Positions 1-11,373 of a stretch of 64,000 nt of DNA are shown here, piece after piece. The stretch comes from Toxonevra muliebris. Its lineage: Eukaryota > Arthropoda > Insecta > Diptera > Pallopteridae. The translations under genes and the position numbers were made by a program. The notes beneath the pieces are model-generated. The model ran no database searches. It was not told the DNA's origin and saw only the letters and a list, made by a program, of their open reading frames with translations. Location: contig OY829326.1 of assembly GCA_963691655.1 (NCBI GenBank), positions 101,121,340-101,185,339 of the forward strand, read 5' to 3'. The stretch's first letter is position 1, and every line of letters begins with the position of its first letter.

Positions 1-2101
1 GAATAAGAGTATCGAACTTGTCATTAAAGATTGGTTTCGCAAGGGTACAATTAATTGCTTTAGGTACGAAACTGAAATGATTTAGGATCGTGAAGTGTCC
101 TGACCTGCCTGCTGGTTATTCCGAGATAGAATTTAGTCTAGGGGCAGTGCTGACTGCACATTGTTTACCAAGGAAGGAAGTGAAGTATGATATTTCCAAG
201 GACTTGATAGCCGTGCTTTTCAGTGCACCAGTAATGCAGATTGAACAAGTTCATTGTACTTTCAAAAGCTTATTTGTATGAATTGCCTTATCCGAAGCCG
301 TCCACCAGACCGCAACAACATATTAACATATTTAAATCATAAGTAATCAAAATAATGATAAAATTTGCAATGAATTAGAAATTAGAAGTTTTAAAATTTA
401 AATTTTTAAAGAAATACGAAGACGTATCAGAATAAGAAAGAACCAAATGAAATAAAACTAAATGCTCTTCATCAGAAAATTTTAATCACAAAGTAATTCA
501 ATTTATAGTCTTCTTAACTATTGTAATGCTGAATATAAAGATATTCCCCTTTATTTTCACTGTATACAATAATTCGGAATGAGCTGAATATCGAAATTAA
601 TTATGCCTTAACCATCTTATCAATGATTGTGAATCCTTCAGCAAAGAAAACGGGTAAAATGTTAATAAGAATTTTGAGCAGTTACTAATCATGAAGATTT
701 GGTTTCATGTCTAACTTTGTGACCTAATTTTGATTCAAATCTGGAGAGAGAAAATTATGGAAAATGAGCAAAAACTATTTTTTTTTACTTTCATGCTAAG
801 ATTTCTTGAAATCCGAAAAAGAAAAATTCTGCCAGCAGATTCGAATCCAGCGCACAAACTACCTCAGAAACCACTTCATGTCAAACCTCTCAGGCTTGTG
901 TAATTGAAATACAAAATAATGTTGATAAAGTTGAAATAAATTAGAAAGTTATTTATGTACATATACCTACATATATAAGTAAATAGTGTTCCATTCACTA
1001 TATGAGCTGATCATAGACCAAAGTGATTAAAGAATATAGCTGTGGATATTTTCAAATTAAAATTCCTTTATCTAAATTTGTTTTATTGAGTTAGTTAATC
1101 ACTTCGCTAAATGAGTGGTTCATATGTGCATCTTTCTTAGTAAGCGTAACGTACTAAGGATAAATATAGAAGTTCCAACAGTGGGTAATTCACTTAGAGA
1201 AACATGTTTCAACTCAGACTGTGTTCAAACCCGAACCTTATGCAATAAATTAGGATCGGCAATCGATTTGCCGTTTTTGTTGTTAAAAATTGAAGCGAAA
1301 TTTCGGTATCTGAGGGACAGCTGATCTGGAACACAATCAAAATTCTAACATGTTCCCCTTAGTATTTTATAGTAAGATTTGTGTATGTAAAGAGTACTAA
1401 AATTTTTATTATAAAAAATATTAAAAAAATAAATTTTTAAAATTCTTTAAAAATATTCAAAGGAAACCTATTGTAATATTACAATTTAGGAATTATTTAG
1501 TGTTTGCTTTGAAAAAGTGGTGAATGAACTCTTTCAAAGTCTAAATATTGTTTTGGTATTAGGTGTGATTTGTTAGGTAGGATTGAATTTAATTAATTTT
1601 AAATTTTTGGTGAGTTAAGTTTTTAACTACGCCTAGGTGCACTTAATAGGTAGTATCTATAATTTTTTTTTCATATATTTATTTAAAAGGATTTTTGGTA
1701 AGAATGCCTTAAAACTGAAAAAATTTCAATTACATTTTGCTTACATATAAATAGCAGATATAAATTTTATAATAAAATAAATTATGTTTGTCAGCTTTCT
1801 ACTTAAAGAGTATAAATAAATGTATGTATGAGACTCTTATGTACTATACAAAAGGGATTTTTGAAAAGAAACAATAGTTTGTAGAAATATTCATACCTAT
1901 ATATAAATATACATAGAATTAGCAGCTCACAAGATTTCATTCCAACATACACAATGAGAGTAACATTACTACAATGGAAGCGCATTTAGAAATCTTGTTT
2001 CTAGCTTGCTCACAAATTGTACAATGTACATACATAACTAGAGTATTAAAAAGATAATACATACAAATAATCAACTATAGAGATAAAGGCGGCGAAAAAA
2101 A
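1..2101. other. Left flank, no recognised gene
   Basis: This AT-rich stretch contains only short open frames. The best-looking one (about 90-281, plus strand) has no ATG and no family resemblance that I recognise. The 3' UTR of the minus-strand PGAP2 gene must begin just left of 2102, but I could not assign its poly(A) signal. I see nothing else that I can support. Confidence 0.5.
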
Positions 2102-5100
2102 TTAATCACGTTTCTTTGGCGCATTGAAAATCTCTTCAATTTTTGTGCGTGGCCCCTGCACAATCATCATGAATTGTGAGGGGAAATCCCAAATGATTGT
2201 AAAATGGAATAACATATTGGCAATTGCAATTAAATATTCGAAAAACGCAAACCAACTGAAAGCTGCACGGAGAGAAAATAAAATAAACAAATTAGTTATA
2301 AATGTAAATAAAAATCAGAGCCAAGGGATTAATAGATTAATCTATTTTGAAGAAAGTCTCGATTAATCACATAACTCTTGAGGAAATTCTGATTTCATTT
2401 ATTTGCACTTACCCAAATCATGGCAATAGAAACGATGCTTAGCAAAGAATATTAATAGACCAATAGTGCTAAATATCGATGTGGCAAAAAGAATTTTCTT
2501 CCATTTAATCGATTCGCGTTGTAAATGCGATAATATTGTTATGTCCTCAAAGAGAATGCCATGTAATTTAATTGTAGCCAGCATATAACACAGGGAACAT
2601 ATCATAAATGTTATGAAAATCTTCTCATGTATTGCTAGAATAGATAAAACAATTTTTCAAATTAATTTATAAATTTGATTTGTTCATCGAAAAAAAAAAA
2701 AAAACAAAACATAAATCTGAAATCTCAACTTACGCATTTAAAGATTTCAATCCCAATTCCCAATCGAATGCTTGATTGAGATTGATATTCTAATTCCTAA
2801 CTAACTATATGGATCCTTTTTTTCGAATCCGAAATATAGAGTATATGCATACATGTAGAGAAAATATGTATTTCTAGACTCTGACTTTAGTCTTTTAAAT
2901 TGCAGTCACTGACTCCTGCTCACTGTTTTCTGATTGCTGATTTCTCGTCTCTGATTTTTAATACCTGATTTTAGAAATCTAGTTCCCATTCTCTGAATTC
3001 TGGTCTCTGATTTCAGATTTAGAATACTTAGTCTCTGAGTTTCGGTCACTAATTCTAAATCTCCGATTGTATGTTTCTTGATATCCGGTCTCTGATTCTT
3101 GCTCTCTATTCTTCAATCACTGATTTTTTCTCTATGTTTTTTTTAGCATTTTAGATCTTTGAATCTTCGATCTGTGATTTTGTACCACTGAGTCTCAGTG
3201 TCTGAGTTTTGTTCTATGGTATTCTCTGATTTCTGGTATCTGATTCGTGAGGATAGATTCCCTAACTGAGAGAAAATGAAAAGTGAACATAACGCAGTAA
3301 AAACCTCTCCAAACATACTTCAGTGAGTTTTTTTCTTAGGCAACCTAGTGGTTAAATTTGTCTACACGGCACCACCTATTGGCTGGAAATGGCAAACCTC
3401 CAAAAGTAAAAAAATGCCTATGAAAAGCTTTTCACTTCGCCGTTAGGAAATCAAAATTTACGAGCTTTTAAAATTTTCAGTAGGCACTCAAAATCTCGCA
3501 GTTAAGGAATCTAGCCCTTGAAAGTTTTTTTAAATCACAGATTAAAGTTTTAGTCCCTTCTCCTTATTTTTCTGAGTTCTTGATTTTAGGCCTTGATCTC
3601 TGATTTTTGATTACTGGTTCGGCGTTTCTAATTTCCGGTCTCACTGAAGTTATGCCTCTGATTTTTTATCTCATTGATGTTAGGTCTCTGATCCCAGGTT
3701 TCTAAAACCAGGTCTGTTACTCTTAGTTTCTCTGTTTTTCAAACTTCATCTCTGATTCCAGGTCCTGTGACCTCTGATTTTTATAATTAATTTTAAGGTT
3801 CTGATATCTAGACTCAGCTGCATATACATTGATCTTAAGTCTCGGATTTCTAATCTCTAATTTTTGATTACTGGTCTTAGGCCTTTGATATAAAATCTCT
3901 GATTCCAAGCCTCTGATTTTTTTACTCTGATTTTTGAGCACTGGTTCTAGGTTATTGATGCCCAAACTCTGATTCTAGGATTCTGTTTTCCAAACACCGA
4001 TTCCCAGTCTCCAATTTTTTAATATTGGTTCAAAAGACTTCCCTAATTACTGTTTCTAAGTATTAATTCTTGGCATCGAATTTATAATCTCTGATTCCTG
4101 GTCTCTAATTTCTGACCACTGATATTAGATCTCCAATTCAGGGTTTCAGATACTCGATCTTTGATTCTAGCTCTATTTTCCGAACACTGATTACTGACCT
4201 CAGGTTTTTAGTCAGTGATTCCAATTCGCTGATTTTAGGCCTCTGAATGTAGGTCCCTAATTTCTGATCTCTGATTTTGTACCACTAATTCTGGGCCTCT
4301 GATGCACATTCTTACATTTCTGGTTTCTAATTTCTGGTCTCTAATCTAATTTTAGGTCTCCAAGTCCTGATCTTTGATTTCTAAACTCTGGTTTTAGTTT
4401 CCGATTACCATTCTTTGTTTTCTAATTTTAGATCTCTGATTCTGGGTCTCTTTTCCAAGTCTTTAATTTTTTATCACTGGATCCAGGTTTCTGGTTTCTA
4501 ATAGCCTTATTCGCCGACTTCTGGTCTTTCGGATTCGTGATTATAGGATTGGGGTTTGTTTTAATTAGTATTTTTTTCAATATTCGATAAAACTTTTACC
4601 AACTTATGCATTTTTAGATAAATTGGAGACTATTTTTAGAATATAATTTAAGACATAAGCTACTATAATATGTTGACACAAAAATAATTGAGAAATTCCA
4701 TTACTTGACCAAATGAGTACTTACGATAATTTTCCCTATTCGATATATAAGTGACGCCTCCCAGTGACGCTATTTCGATGCAATTCAAAATTAAAATTAA
4801 TTTTATCAAAATTTTCGCTTTGGGCACATGCTGCGGAGCACGCTGCTGCAGACCGCTCAAAAGACTACGATAATAATTCTTATAGACAAAGGCAATCGGT
4901 AAACGCGGCCCAAGATGTAAGGCAATACTTAAACGCCAAAAATAACGCTGTGGGCTAACACCAGTAATTGCACTTATCGATGGCACAATATTGTAAACCT
5001 GTAAACCATAAAGAAAAGAAGATTTAAATTTGAACTCGATTTCTATTTTCGTAATCTATTTTCAGAACATCGTAGTTAAATATTTAAAACTTACGCGACA

Positions 5101-7711
5101 ATGTGTTTCATGTACTTCGTCGTATTGGAAGACATATGCAGTCACAAAACAAAGGAATAACGTCAATAGGGGAAGTAATGCTGTTAGTATACAAATCTGA
5201 TGGAAGCTAACTAAATAGTGTATAACGAGTGGGGTTAAGGGGTTTGAAGACGTTGTTGCTGTTGCCGTTGTTGTTGTTGCCATTATTGTTGCTGGTGTTG
5301 TAATATCCGCATAATGCTAAAATTAGAAAAATAAAAGAAAAATCATTACAAATGGTTTTTAAATAAGAGTCTATGAATAAAATGAGTCTACCTTTGTACA
5401 GTGATGGCGAATTACTAAAAAAAAAAATGTTCACTCGCTATTGACATTGAATTTCACCTTATTTGAAATCTCAGTAATTAGTAAATGAAAATTTTCGCAT
5501 ATACTCTTTAAATAAACTTGTGCATTTGTACATAAATTTCCCACATCAAATCTAATTAGATTATTTGCACACATACAAGCATTTGTACATATACATACAA
5601 TAGACAATAAAATTAAATAAACGATATGTATTGTATGTATAAGATTCGTTTTGATTATGAGTTTTGCAAAGAATTTACAAATATTGCTAGAGTTTCTGCA
5701 TTTGCAGACTTATGTTCTAAATAGAATTGTGACTGACGACCTAAAAGAAAATTCGTTTACTACTTAATACAAACTATTCAAATTAACTCGAATGTTGAAT
5801 CAGAGCTGTTACGGAAATGGTTTTTTTACCGACAATTTTACGTGAAATTCCGTCTCCCTTCATTCAATGAAATAGAATTGACAATGGAGTTCTAAAAGAT
5901 GTTGATTTTCCGTTAACAGATTTTCGATCGCCCGTCCGGCGCAATTGTGTTTAGAGCATTTGAAAACTATACTGAAAAATTGCTTTGTGTGACATTTCAC
6001 TGGCTTAATGAACGTTTCTACTGCTTTGGTCGGAGTATCAACAGTGTATATGAGACGACCGTTTCAGAATCCAGCATTATTCTTCACCAGTAATGGTTGT
6101 TATTGGTATTTCAACACTTTTTATAAGCTACTAGTATCTGAAAATGTAACCGAGAATTACAATAAAATTGTTGAGTTCAATTCAACAGTTAGCTAGCACA
6201 CTTGTAGAGCCATAGTTCAATGTTCTCATTAAGTAAAGAATTAATTAATTAATTCCCGCGAAAAAATGTACAATTACACATCATGGTAGCAATGTAGGTC
6301 CAACTATGTGGTATCACAATGGGCCGTTCAGGCTTAAGTTTGTCTCTAGACAGACACTCCAATCTAACATAACTTATTAAGTTTTTCAGTAAGTTCCTCA
6401 AGAATAATTTTATTATAACAGTTACCAACAGAGTCATTGGCGATGGCGTAACCAGTCCAGGCTGAGGAAAGTGTATTACGAAGTCCTCAACAGTAACCCG
6501 ATACCTGCTTTGTCATATAGAAATACCAGTTGCGATCATGTTTTTATAAAACTTATCGTGCTGATCCTAGGTCAACCGAGCTCTATAAAGCTGTGAATGC
6601 CAAATCGCAAGGGATTAAATTTTAACCAGCCCCAAACTTGGACTTCGATCCCTATGAATAGGTAAAATAATTTTAAAAATTCATTTTCGTTCCGTATGTA
6701 ACAGAATTCTGTCGGAATGGCTGGAAACTGCTGGAAACTGTGTTTTTTTGTTTCCTTCCTAAACATTTCTTATTTATTTATTTATGTTGTTGATTTTTAT
6801 ATAATGGTAAAAATGGTATAAAAACCATTATTTCTTTTTGTTTTCTTATAAAAATTATACTATCAAATCAAATCAAAATGCTTATTTTCATGACCGCCAC
6901 TGTACCAATTGATATCAGATGAATTAAAAACACTCATACGCACTGAAGTACGCTTCAAATAAATAAAAGGAAAACCACAATACCCAGAGAGAAAAAGCAT
7001 GAAGAAAAATTAAAGCAAACAAAGCGTTATAATGCAAGAAAAACCTAAAAAAAAAAAGAAAATCAATAAATATGAATAATTTACAAGCATATGGCAATCA
7101 TACTCATCCTCACTATCATAAATATCTCATCACAGTAATGAAAATGCACATAAACATACCTACACACATACATAAACACGAAGTAAACAATATGTAATAA
7201 AACTATAAAATGAAATTGAACAGACAGACATGCCACTGAAAACAGCAAAATAGCTTAGGTATTCCAAAACAGCAGCAAACATCATCAGCAACAACGGTGG
7301 TGATGAAAGAAAAGCCACACACAAGTCGGAAGGGGAAAGGACGGAAGAGATGCTTATAAAATGAATGAGATTGGCAAAGAACAAAAGAAAAAAAAACAAC
7401 TATACAAAAAATTTTAATGAAATGTTATATAACAAGTACAAAGCAAATATCTACACAAAAATCAAAATTAATTACAATTAAGCAAAATGCTTGTTGCTTA
7501 TAACTTTCTGTTAAATGCATAAAACTTTACTAATTTTTGTTCTTCTTCTAAAACTTACCACATTCTCGTCTAGTTTGTTGGCACCATCACATGATGTCTT
7601 TAAACTTCCGATAGTCGCCTGCTGCTGCTGACCTACTGCTGAGTTAGCGGAGGATGAGGAAGTATTTCCGGCTGCGTCGCCAATTTTTGTACCTTTTTGT
7701 AAATCACTCAT
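2102..7711 (-). CDS. PGAP2: Post-GPI attachment to proteins factor 2 (PGAP2), five exons
   Basis: This is a FRAG1/Sfk1/DRAM-family multi-pass membrane protein. In the family, PGAP2 acts in Golgi/ER membranes in fatty-acid remodelling of GPI-anchored proteins. Minus-strand coding exons are 7711-7559, 5316-5095, 4998-4725, 2634-2413 and 2262-2102. All junctions are GT/AG and the phases match (0,0,1,1), giving 1032 nt or 343 residues. The core is recognisable from the segment GVSPQRYFWRLSIALHLGPR (exon 3), the preceding hydrophobic stretch ILTALLPLLTLFLCFVTAYV (about residues 91-114), further hydrophobic stretches in exons 3-5, and the aromatic tail FHFTIIWDFPS. The first about 75 residues are low-complexity (Ser, Gln, Thr-Ala runs), and the total is longer than I expect for the family because of this tail. 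The start at 7711 is chosen because exon 1 splices in frame to exon 2. PGAP2 is divergent from mRpL22 across about 1.2 kb. Confidence 0.88.
2870..4560. repeat. Degenerate 'TCTGATT(T/C)' tandem array in PGAP2 intron 3
   Basis: About 1.4 kb of this stretch consists of imperfect short units such as TCTGATTTCTGGTCTC and CTCTGATTCCAGG, repeated dozens of times with heavy drift. The array is interrupted at 3254-3513 by a different, inverted-repeat-flanked segment. It lies wholly inside intron 3 (2635-4724). On the transcribed strand the units read roughly AGAGACCAGAAATCAGA. The weakly repetitive open frame on the minus strand here (3965-3723) is a by-product of the array, not a gene. Confidence 0.8.
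3254..3513. mobile_element. MITE-like element nested in the intronic array
   Basis: The left end reads TAGATTCCCTAACTGAGAGA. The reverse complement of the right end reads TAGATTCCTTAACTGCGAGA. These form terminal inverted repeats of about 20 bp with a few mismatches. The inner 220 bp lacks the TCTGATT units that surround it on both sides, so this looks like an insertion into the array. The outermost TA on each side could be a TA target duplication. No coding capacity is seen. Confidence 0.55.
5317..7558. other. PGAP2 intron 1
   Basis: This 2.2-kb intron separates the first coding exon from the membrane domain. It holds short open frames without recognisable domains. A patch at 6039-6090 shares short motifs with 43398-43465 in an AP-1gamma intron and may be an old dispersed repeat. 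Nothing else is supported. Confidence 0.5.
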
Positions 7712-8937
7712 TTTTCTTCGTATGACCCGAAATTTTTTAAATTAATTGATTTTTTTTTACAACTTTTCTTAAACAATTAACATTTTGTTATGCTTAATTA
7801 ACAATTTAAAATCATTTTGCAAGTAAATTTACAATTATTTATTGATTTTTTTTTTTTTGCTTCTATAAATTTAATTGTTATTTTGTGCGTTTGTTTTATA
7901 TGTGTGAATATTTTGTTTTATGCTTGTGTTAATTTGTAATGCATTATTTTTTTAACTTGTCGTTTTATTTATTTAAATAATTATTCTAACGTTTTTTTCT
8001 GATTAATTTAAATAAAATTTTGTTTCACTGAAGAAAATTCGATTTTTCCAAAAAATTTCGTTTCGTTCCGATTGACATCTAAAAAAAAAGAGAGACATGT
8101 GTATGGCAGAAAAAAAAAACAAAAGAGTGGAGTGTGTGGGAAGAAAACCTTCTACTTTGTAACAGTGTTGCATGTATTTTTGGCTTTACATAAAAAGGTA
8201 GTGAATAAAATATTCTTGAAGGAAGAAATTTCTTTTGTAATATGTAGAAATATTTATACCATATATAAAAATGAATGTATGTAAACAAAGAACTAGAAGA
8301 GTTTTTAAAAATTTCATCATTCATATTTTCATACTATACATTAATATTGAAAAAGCAAATACGAATAATAAAAATAGAAATTTGTGAAAGCGAATACAAA
8401 TGCAATTTTTTTTTTCTTAAAAAAATATAACAAATTTTTTATGAATATTATTATTATTACAATTTATTAATCTTACAATAACTTTATAAATAAAAAGCAA
8501 CACATATAGTAAATCAAAACTAATATTTTAGTGTTCAAAATTAAGTAATTGGAGATTTTACTTTAGAAAAAGTAATATGGCAACGAATTATTCGCAAATG
8601 GGAATCCGAATTATTCGCACAACTCTAATATTAAATGTTTTAAAATTGATATTGGAAATGGGATGTGTCACGGCCACTTGTCCAGAACAACAACTAATCA
8701 ATACTTTAATGTACATTAGTACCAAAAATCAACTGGGAGACTGTCCACTTTGGATTGTACATATTTTCTTTGGCACTGCTAATAAATGAATTGAAATCTG
8801 CCAAAGTATGGCAACGCTTTACTTTTGACATTTCACTCGCGGTGCATTTTCCCTCAATTGGTTATGTGAGTTTTTTCTATCAGAAGTAAAAATATTTGAT
8901 TTTCTATTAAATTATTAATTAAAACAAATAAAAAACA
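7712..8937. other. Divergent intergenic region PGAP2 / mRpL22
   Basis: This AT-rich region must contain the promoters and 5' UTRs of PGAP2 (leftward) and mRpL22 (rightward). Homopolymer A and T runs dominate. A 70-codon open frame beginning at 8577 (MATNYSQMGIRI...) has no recognisable domain and is not annotated as a gene. Confidence 0.5.
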
Positions 8938-9729
8938 ATGAACACATTAGTTAAACAGTTAGCGCGTTTAAATATAATGCAGCAAGTGTTGCTGCAAAAC
9001 CCCTGTAAAATGCTGGCAGCACCTTTAGCTGCAAGCTCATTTCACAGCAGTAGCTGCATGAATCGCAAAGCGAATAAACAGAATGCAGGACCACGAAAAT
9101 GGTTAGAATACAATAAAGTAGTACATCCACCACAAAAGCCAGAGGAAGAACCACGCAAAGCTGTAAGTATATTTGTAGTTGACTTAGTGTTGATGCCATA
9201 GCCAACTCTAAATGTTTCCTACTTTCAGTACGTTTGTCATATGCGCACCAATATCAAATATAGTCCTGATAAAATGTGGTATATTGCAAGTTTTGTGCGT
9301 GGCATGTCTGTCGATGAAGCTGTAAAACAATTAAGCTTTGTGCTGAAGAAAGGAGCGACACATGTCAAAGAAGTGATACTGGAAGCACAGGAAATGGCAG
9401 GAAGGCAGCATAATGTAGAGTATAAAAGCAATTTGTGGATTGGTAATTACATCTCTAGTTTTAAAATCATAAACACTTTTTTTTTAATTTAAACTCTAAT
9501 AATTACAGCTGAATCCTTTGTGGGCAAGGGACGTGTTTTCCGTGGTATGCGTCGCCATGCGCGTGGCCGTAACGGGCGCGTCGAGTATAAGCATTGTCAT
9601 TATTTTGTACGACTAGAAGAAGGTACCCCACCGAAGCATTACTATTTGCCCGAGCCACAAACACCAACTGATCAATTTGAAAAATGGTTGGAACAAATGC
9701 GTAGCCGTAAAGTTATCAATTCATTGTAG
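8938..9729 (+). CDS. mRpL22: Mitochondrial large-subunit ribosomal protein uL22m (mRpL22)
   Basis: This is a component of the mitochondrial large ribosomal subunit (uL22 family), which lines the peptide exit tunnel. Exons are 8938-9162, 9229-9442 and 9509-9729. Splice phases are 0 then 1, giving 660 nt or 219 residues. The first about 45 residues are rich in Ala, Ser, Arg and Lys with few acidic residues, as expected for a mitochondrial targeting peptide. The uL22 core follows, with MWYIASFVRGMSVDEAVKQL, the helix of EVILEAQEMA, and the basic beta-hairpin segment GKGRVFRGMRRHARGRNGRV. The C-terminal DQFEKWLEQMRSRKVINSL is a mitochondrial-type extension. The ATG follows an A-rich leader (AAAACA), which suits a fly start site. 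Confidence 0.92.
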
Positions 9730-9798
9730 ATTCATTTTTGTTTTAAGTCTCCAACGTTAAAAGGTTTTTAAACGCAATTGTTATTATTATCAAAAACA

Positions 9799-9804
9799 AA
9801 TAAA
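9799..9804 (+). terminator. Likely poly(A) signal of mRpL22
   Basis: A canonical AATAAA lies 70 nt after the mRpL22 stop codon, in the 166-bp gap before the stop codon of the convergent TFIIIA gene. Confidence 0.6.
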
Positions 9805-9811
9805 TTATTTG

Positions 9812-9817
9812 TTTAAT
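9812..9817 (-). terminator. Possible poly(A) signal of TFIIIA (ATTAAA)
   Basis: The minus strand reads ATTAAA about 80 nt past the TFIIIA stop. This is the common variant signal. If used, cleavage would fall inside the mRpL22 3' UTR, so the two transcripts would overlap tail-to-tail. Confidence 0.35.
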
Positions 9818-9895
9818 CAAATTTTTAAAAGAAACTACTTTTTTATAAGCATTCAAAGAGTACTGCGGAACTATATTAACTACAACTACAAAATT

Positions 9896-11373
9896 TTATA
9901 TTTCTTGTAAGGCAATTGCCATTAAAGATTCAAGTTCATGATCCTTATCGGAAACTGTCAACGTTTCATGCATTACAGCATCACCAAACTGCTCCACTGT
10001 CTCTTTTCCAACTAGATCTACTTGAGTGTTATGAGAATCTGCCATCGAATCAGTATCCAGAATGTGCTCTTCAGTCTGATTCACCTGTTCTGCTGCCAGT
10101 TCTTCATATGCTTGCTGTGACAATTCTGCAGCTATCACATTTACGGCAGTTTCTTCGCGCACACGTAACAATTTATCGACATTTCTATCCACTGCTAAAC
10201 CCGAAAGTTTTGCTAAGTTTGATATTATTGCTTGCCCTGCATCTTTACGTTTTTTACGTAAACGTTTTAGCTTTTTAGTTTTAACTGTTTTAGTTTCCTT
10301 TTCTTCCTCACACGACTCATCACGTTTACGTTTATTATGTTCACGTTCAACATGCTTTGCTAAATTTTGTGCACTACTAAAAACACTGTCGCATGCTTCC
10401 TCCTTGCACTCAAACCGCTTGCCACCATGTGCAGTATTAATATGTTGTCTAAGATTACGCTCATATGAATAGGCGCGTTCGCAACCTTCATGTGTGCATT
10501 TGAAGCTCATTTTCTGTCCTTTATCATCATCCAAATGCTTGGCAGCAATGTGGTTCTGTAGTTCACTGGGTTTAACATAAACGCGTTCGCAACGCTCACA
10601 TTTATAATATTTACGTCCATGTTGGGTTTCTTTACAATGTTTGGTATACAACGTCCATTTATCAAATTTTAAAGCACAAGTGGAACAAGAATACACTTTA
10701 CAATTGGTGGCATGACGCTCATACTGCCACTGCTGATAGAAACCCTTGGAGCATTTAGAGCAGCTACAAATATTTAGAAATTTTTAAAAATAAACTAAAA
10801 TATAATTTGTTGTTTATAATTACCTAAAGGGATATTCTCCTGTATGTTTGGTTATCTCATGTCGTCGCATCTTCAACTTCTGTGTAAATTTCTCAGCACA
10901 ATGCGCACAGCGATATATTTTAGGATTCTCATGCACTTCACGTATGTGTCGTTGCATATTACAAGCAGATTGAAACATTTTCTCACACCCCTCAATCTTA
11001 CAGGCTACATCTTTTTGCCGTGAAACCTCAGTACGTTCATGAGTTGTACGCAAATGACGCTTTAAATGTGTAAGAATTGTGTAGGTTTTATTGCAACCTT
11101 CATAGCTGCAGGCGTGTTTTTTCTACGATTAAACAAATATAGGATTACGAAATGAAAAAAACAGAAATAACTGTAAGCTATTTTACTTACAATCCCATTG
11201 TGATGGAACTCGTGTCTGTCCAAGTGATCCAAGCGCATAAACTCTTGACTACAACCTTCAATGCTGCAACTGTATTTAAGAACATTGCTTTTGCGTTTAG
11301 GCTTTACTTTATCTTGATAAGATATTACGCTTTCTAGATCACTATCTGAATTTATATGACTTCCAGGAGGCAT
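9896..11373 (-). CDS. TfIIIA: Transcription factor IIIA, nine C2H2-type zinc fingers
   Basis: TFIIIA binds the internal control region of 5S rRNA genes to recruit TFIIIC and RNA polymerase III, and it also binds 5S rRNA. Minus-strand exons are 11373-11191, 11122-10824 and 10763-9896. The phases match (0, then 2), giving 1350 nt or 449 residues. Nine consecutive fingers are visible. They start at YSCSIEGCSQEF, HACSYEGCNKTY, VACKIEGCEKMF, YRCAHCAEKF, FSCSKCSKGF, YSCSTCALKF, YKCERCERVY, FKCTHEGCERAY and FECKEEACDSVF. Nine fingers, several of the CX4C type, is the TFIIIA signature. Finger 5 ends HATNC, a C2HC variant. After finger 9 comes a Lys/Arg-rich block (KTKKLKRLRKKRK), probably a nuclear localisation signal, then an acidic/Gln-rich tail of about 120 residues. 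It is convergent with mRpL22. Confidence 0.85.

Noticed and set aside
90..281. 63-codon open frame near the left edge
   Set aside because: It has no ATG at its start, no recognised domain and no visible splice partner. It could be a piece of a transposon or chance.
836..853. GATTCGAATCCAGCGC, resembling a tRNA T-loop
   Set aside because: The flanking bases cannot form the 5-bp T-stem and there is no A box or acceptor stem upstream.
3723..3965. Minus-strand 80-codon frame
   Set aside because: It is a by-product of the degenerate tandem array (peptide with NQRS/LESE-like reiteration) inside the PGAP2 intron.
8577..8789. 70-codon plus-strand ORF upstream of mRpL22
   Set aside because: No recognisable domain or splice context. 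Chance is likely in a window this size, although a small lineage-specific gene cannot be ruled out.
9916..10278. 120-codon plus-strand ORF
   Set aside because: It is the antisense shadow of the TFIIIA C-terminal exon.
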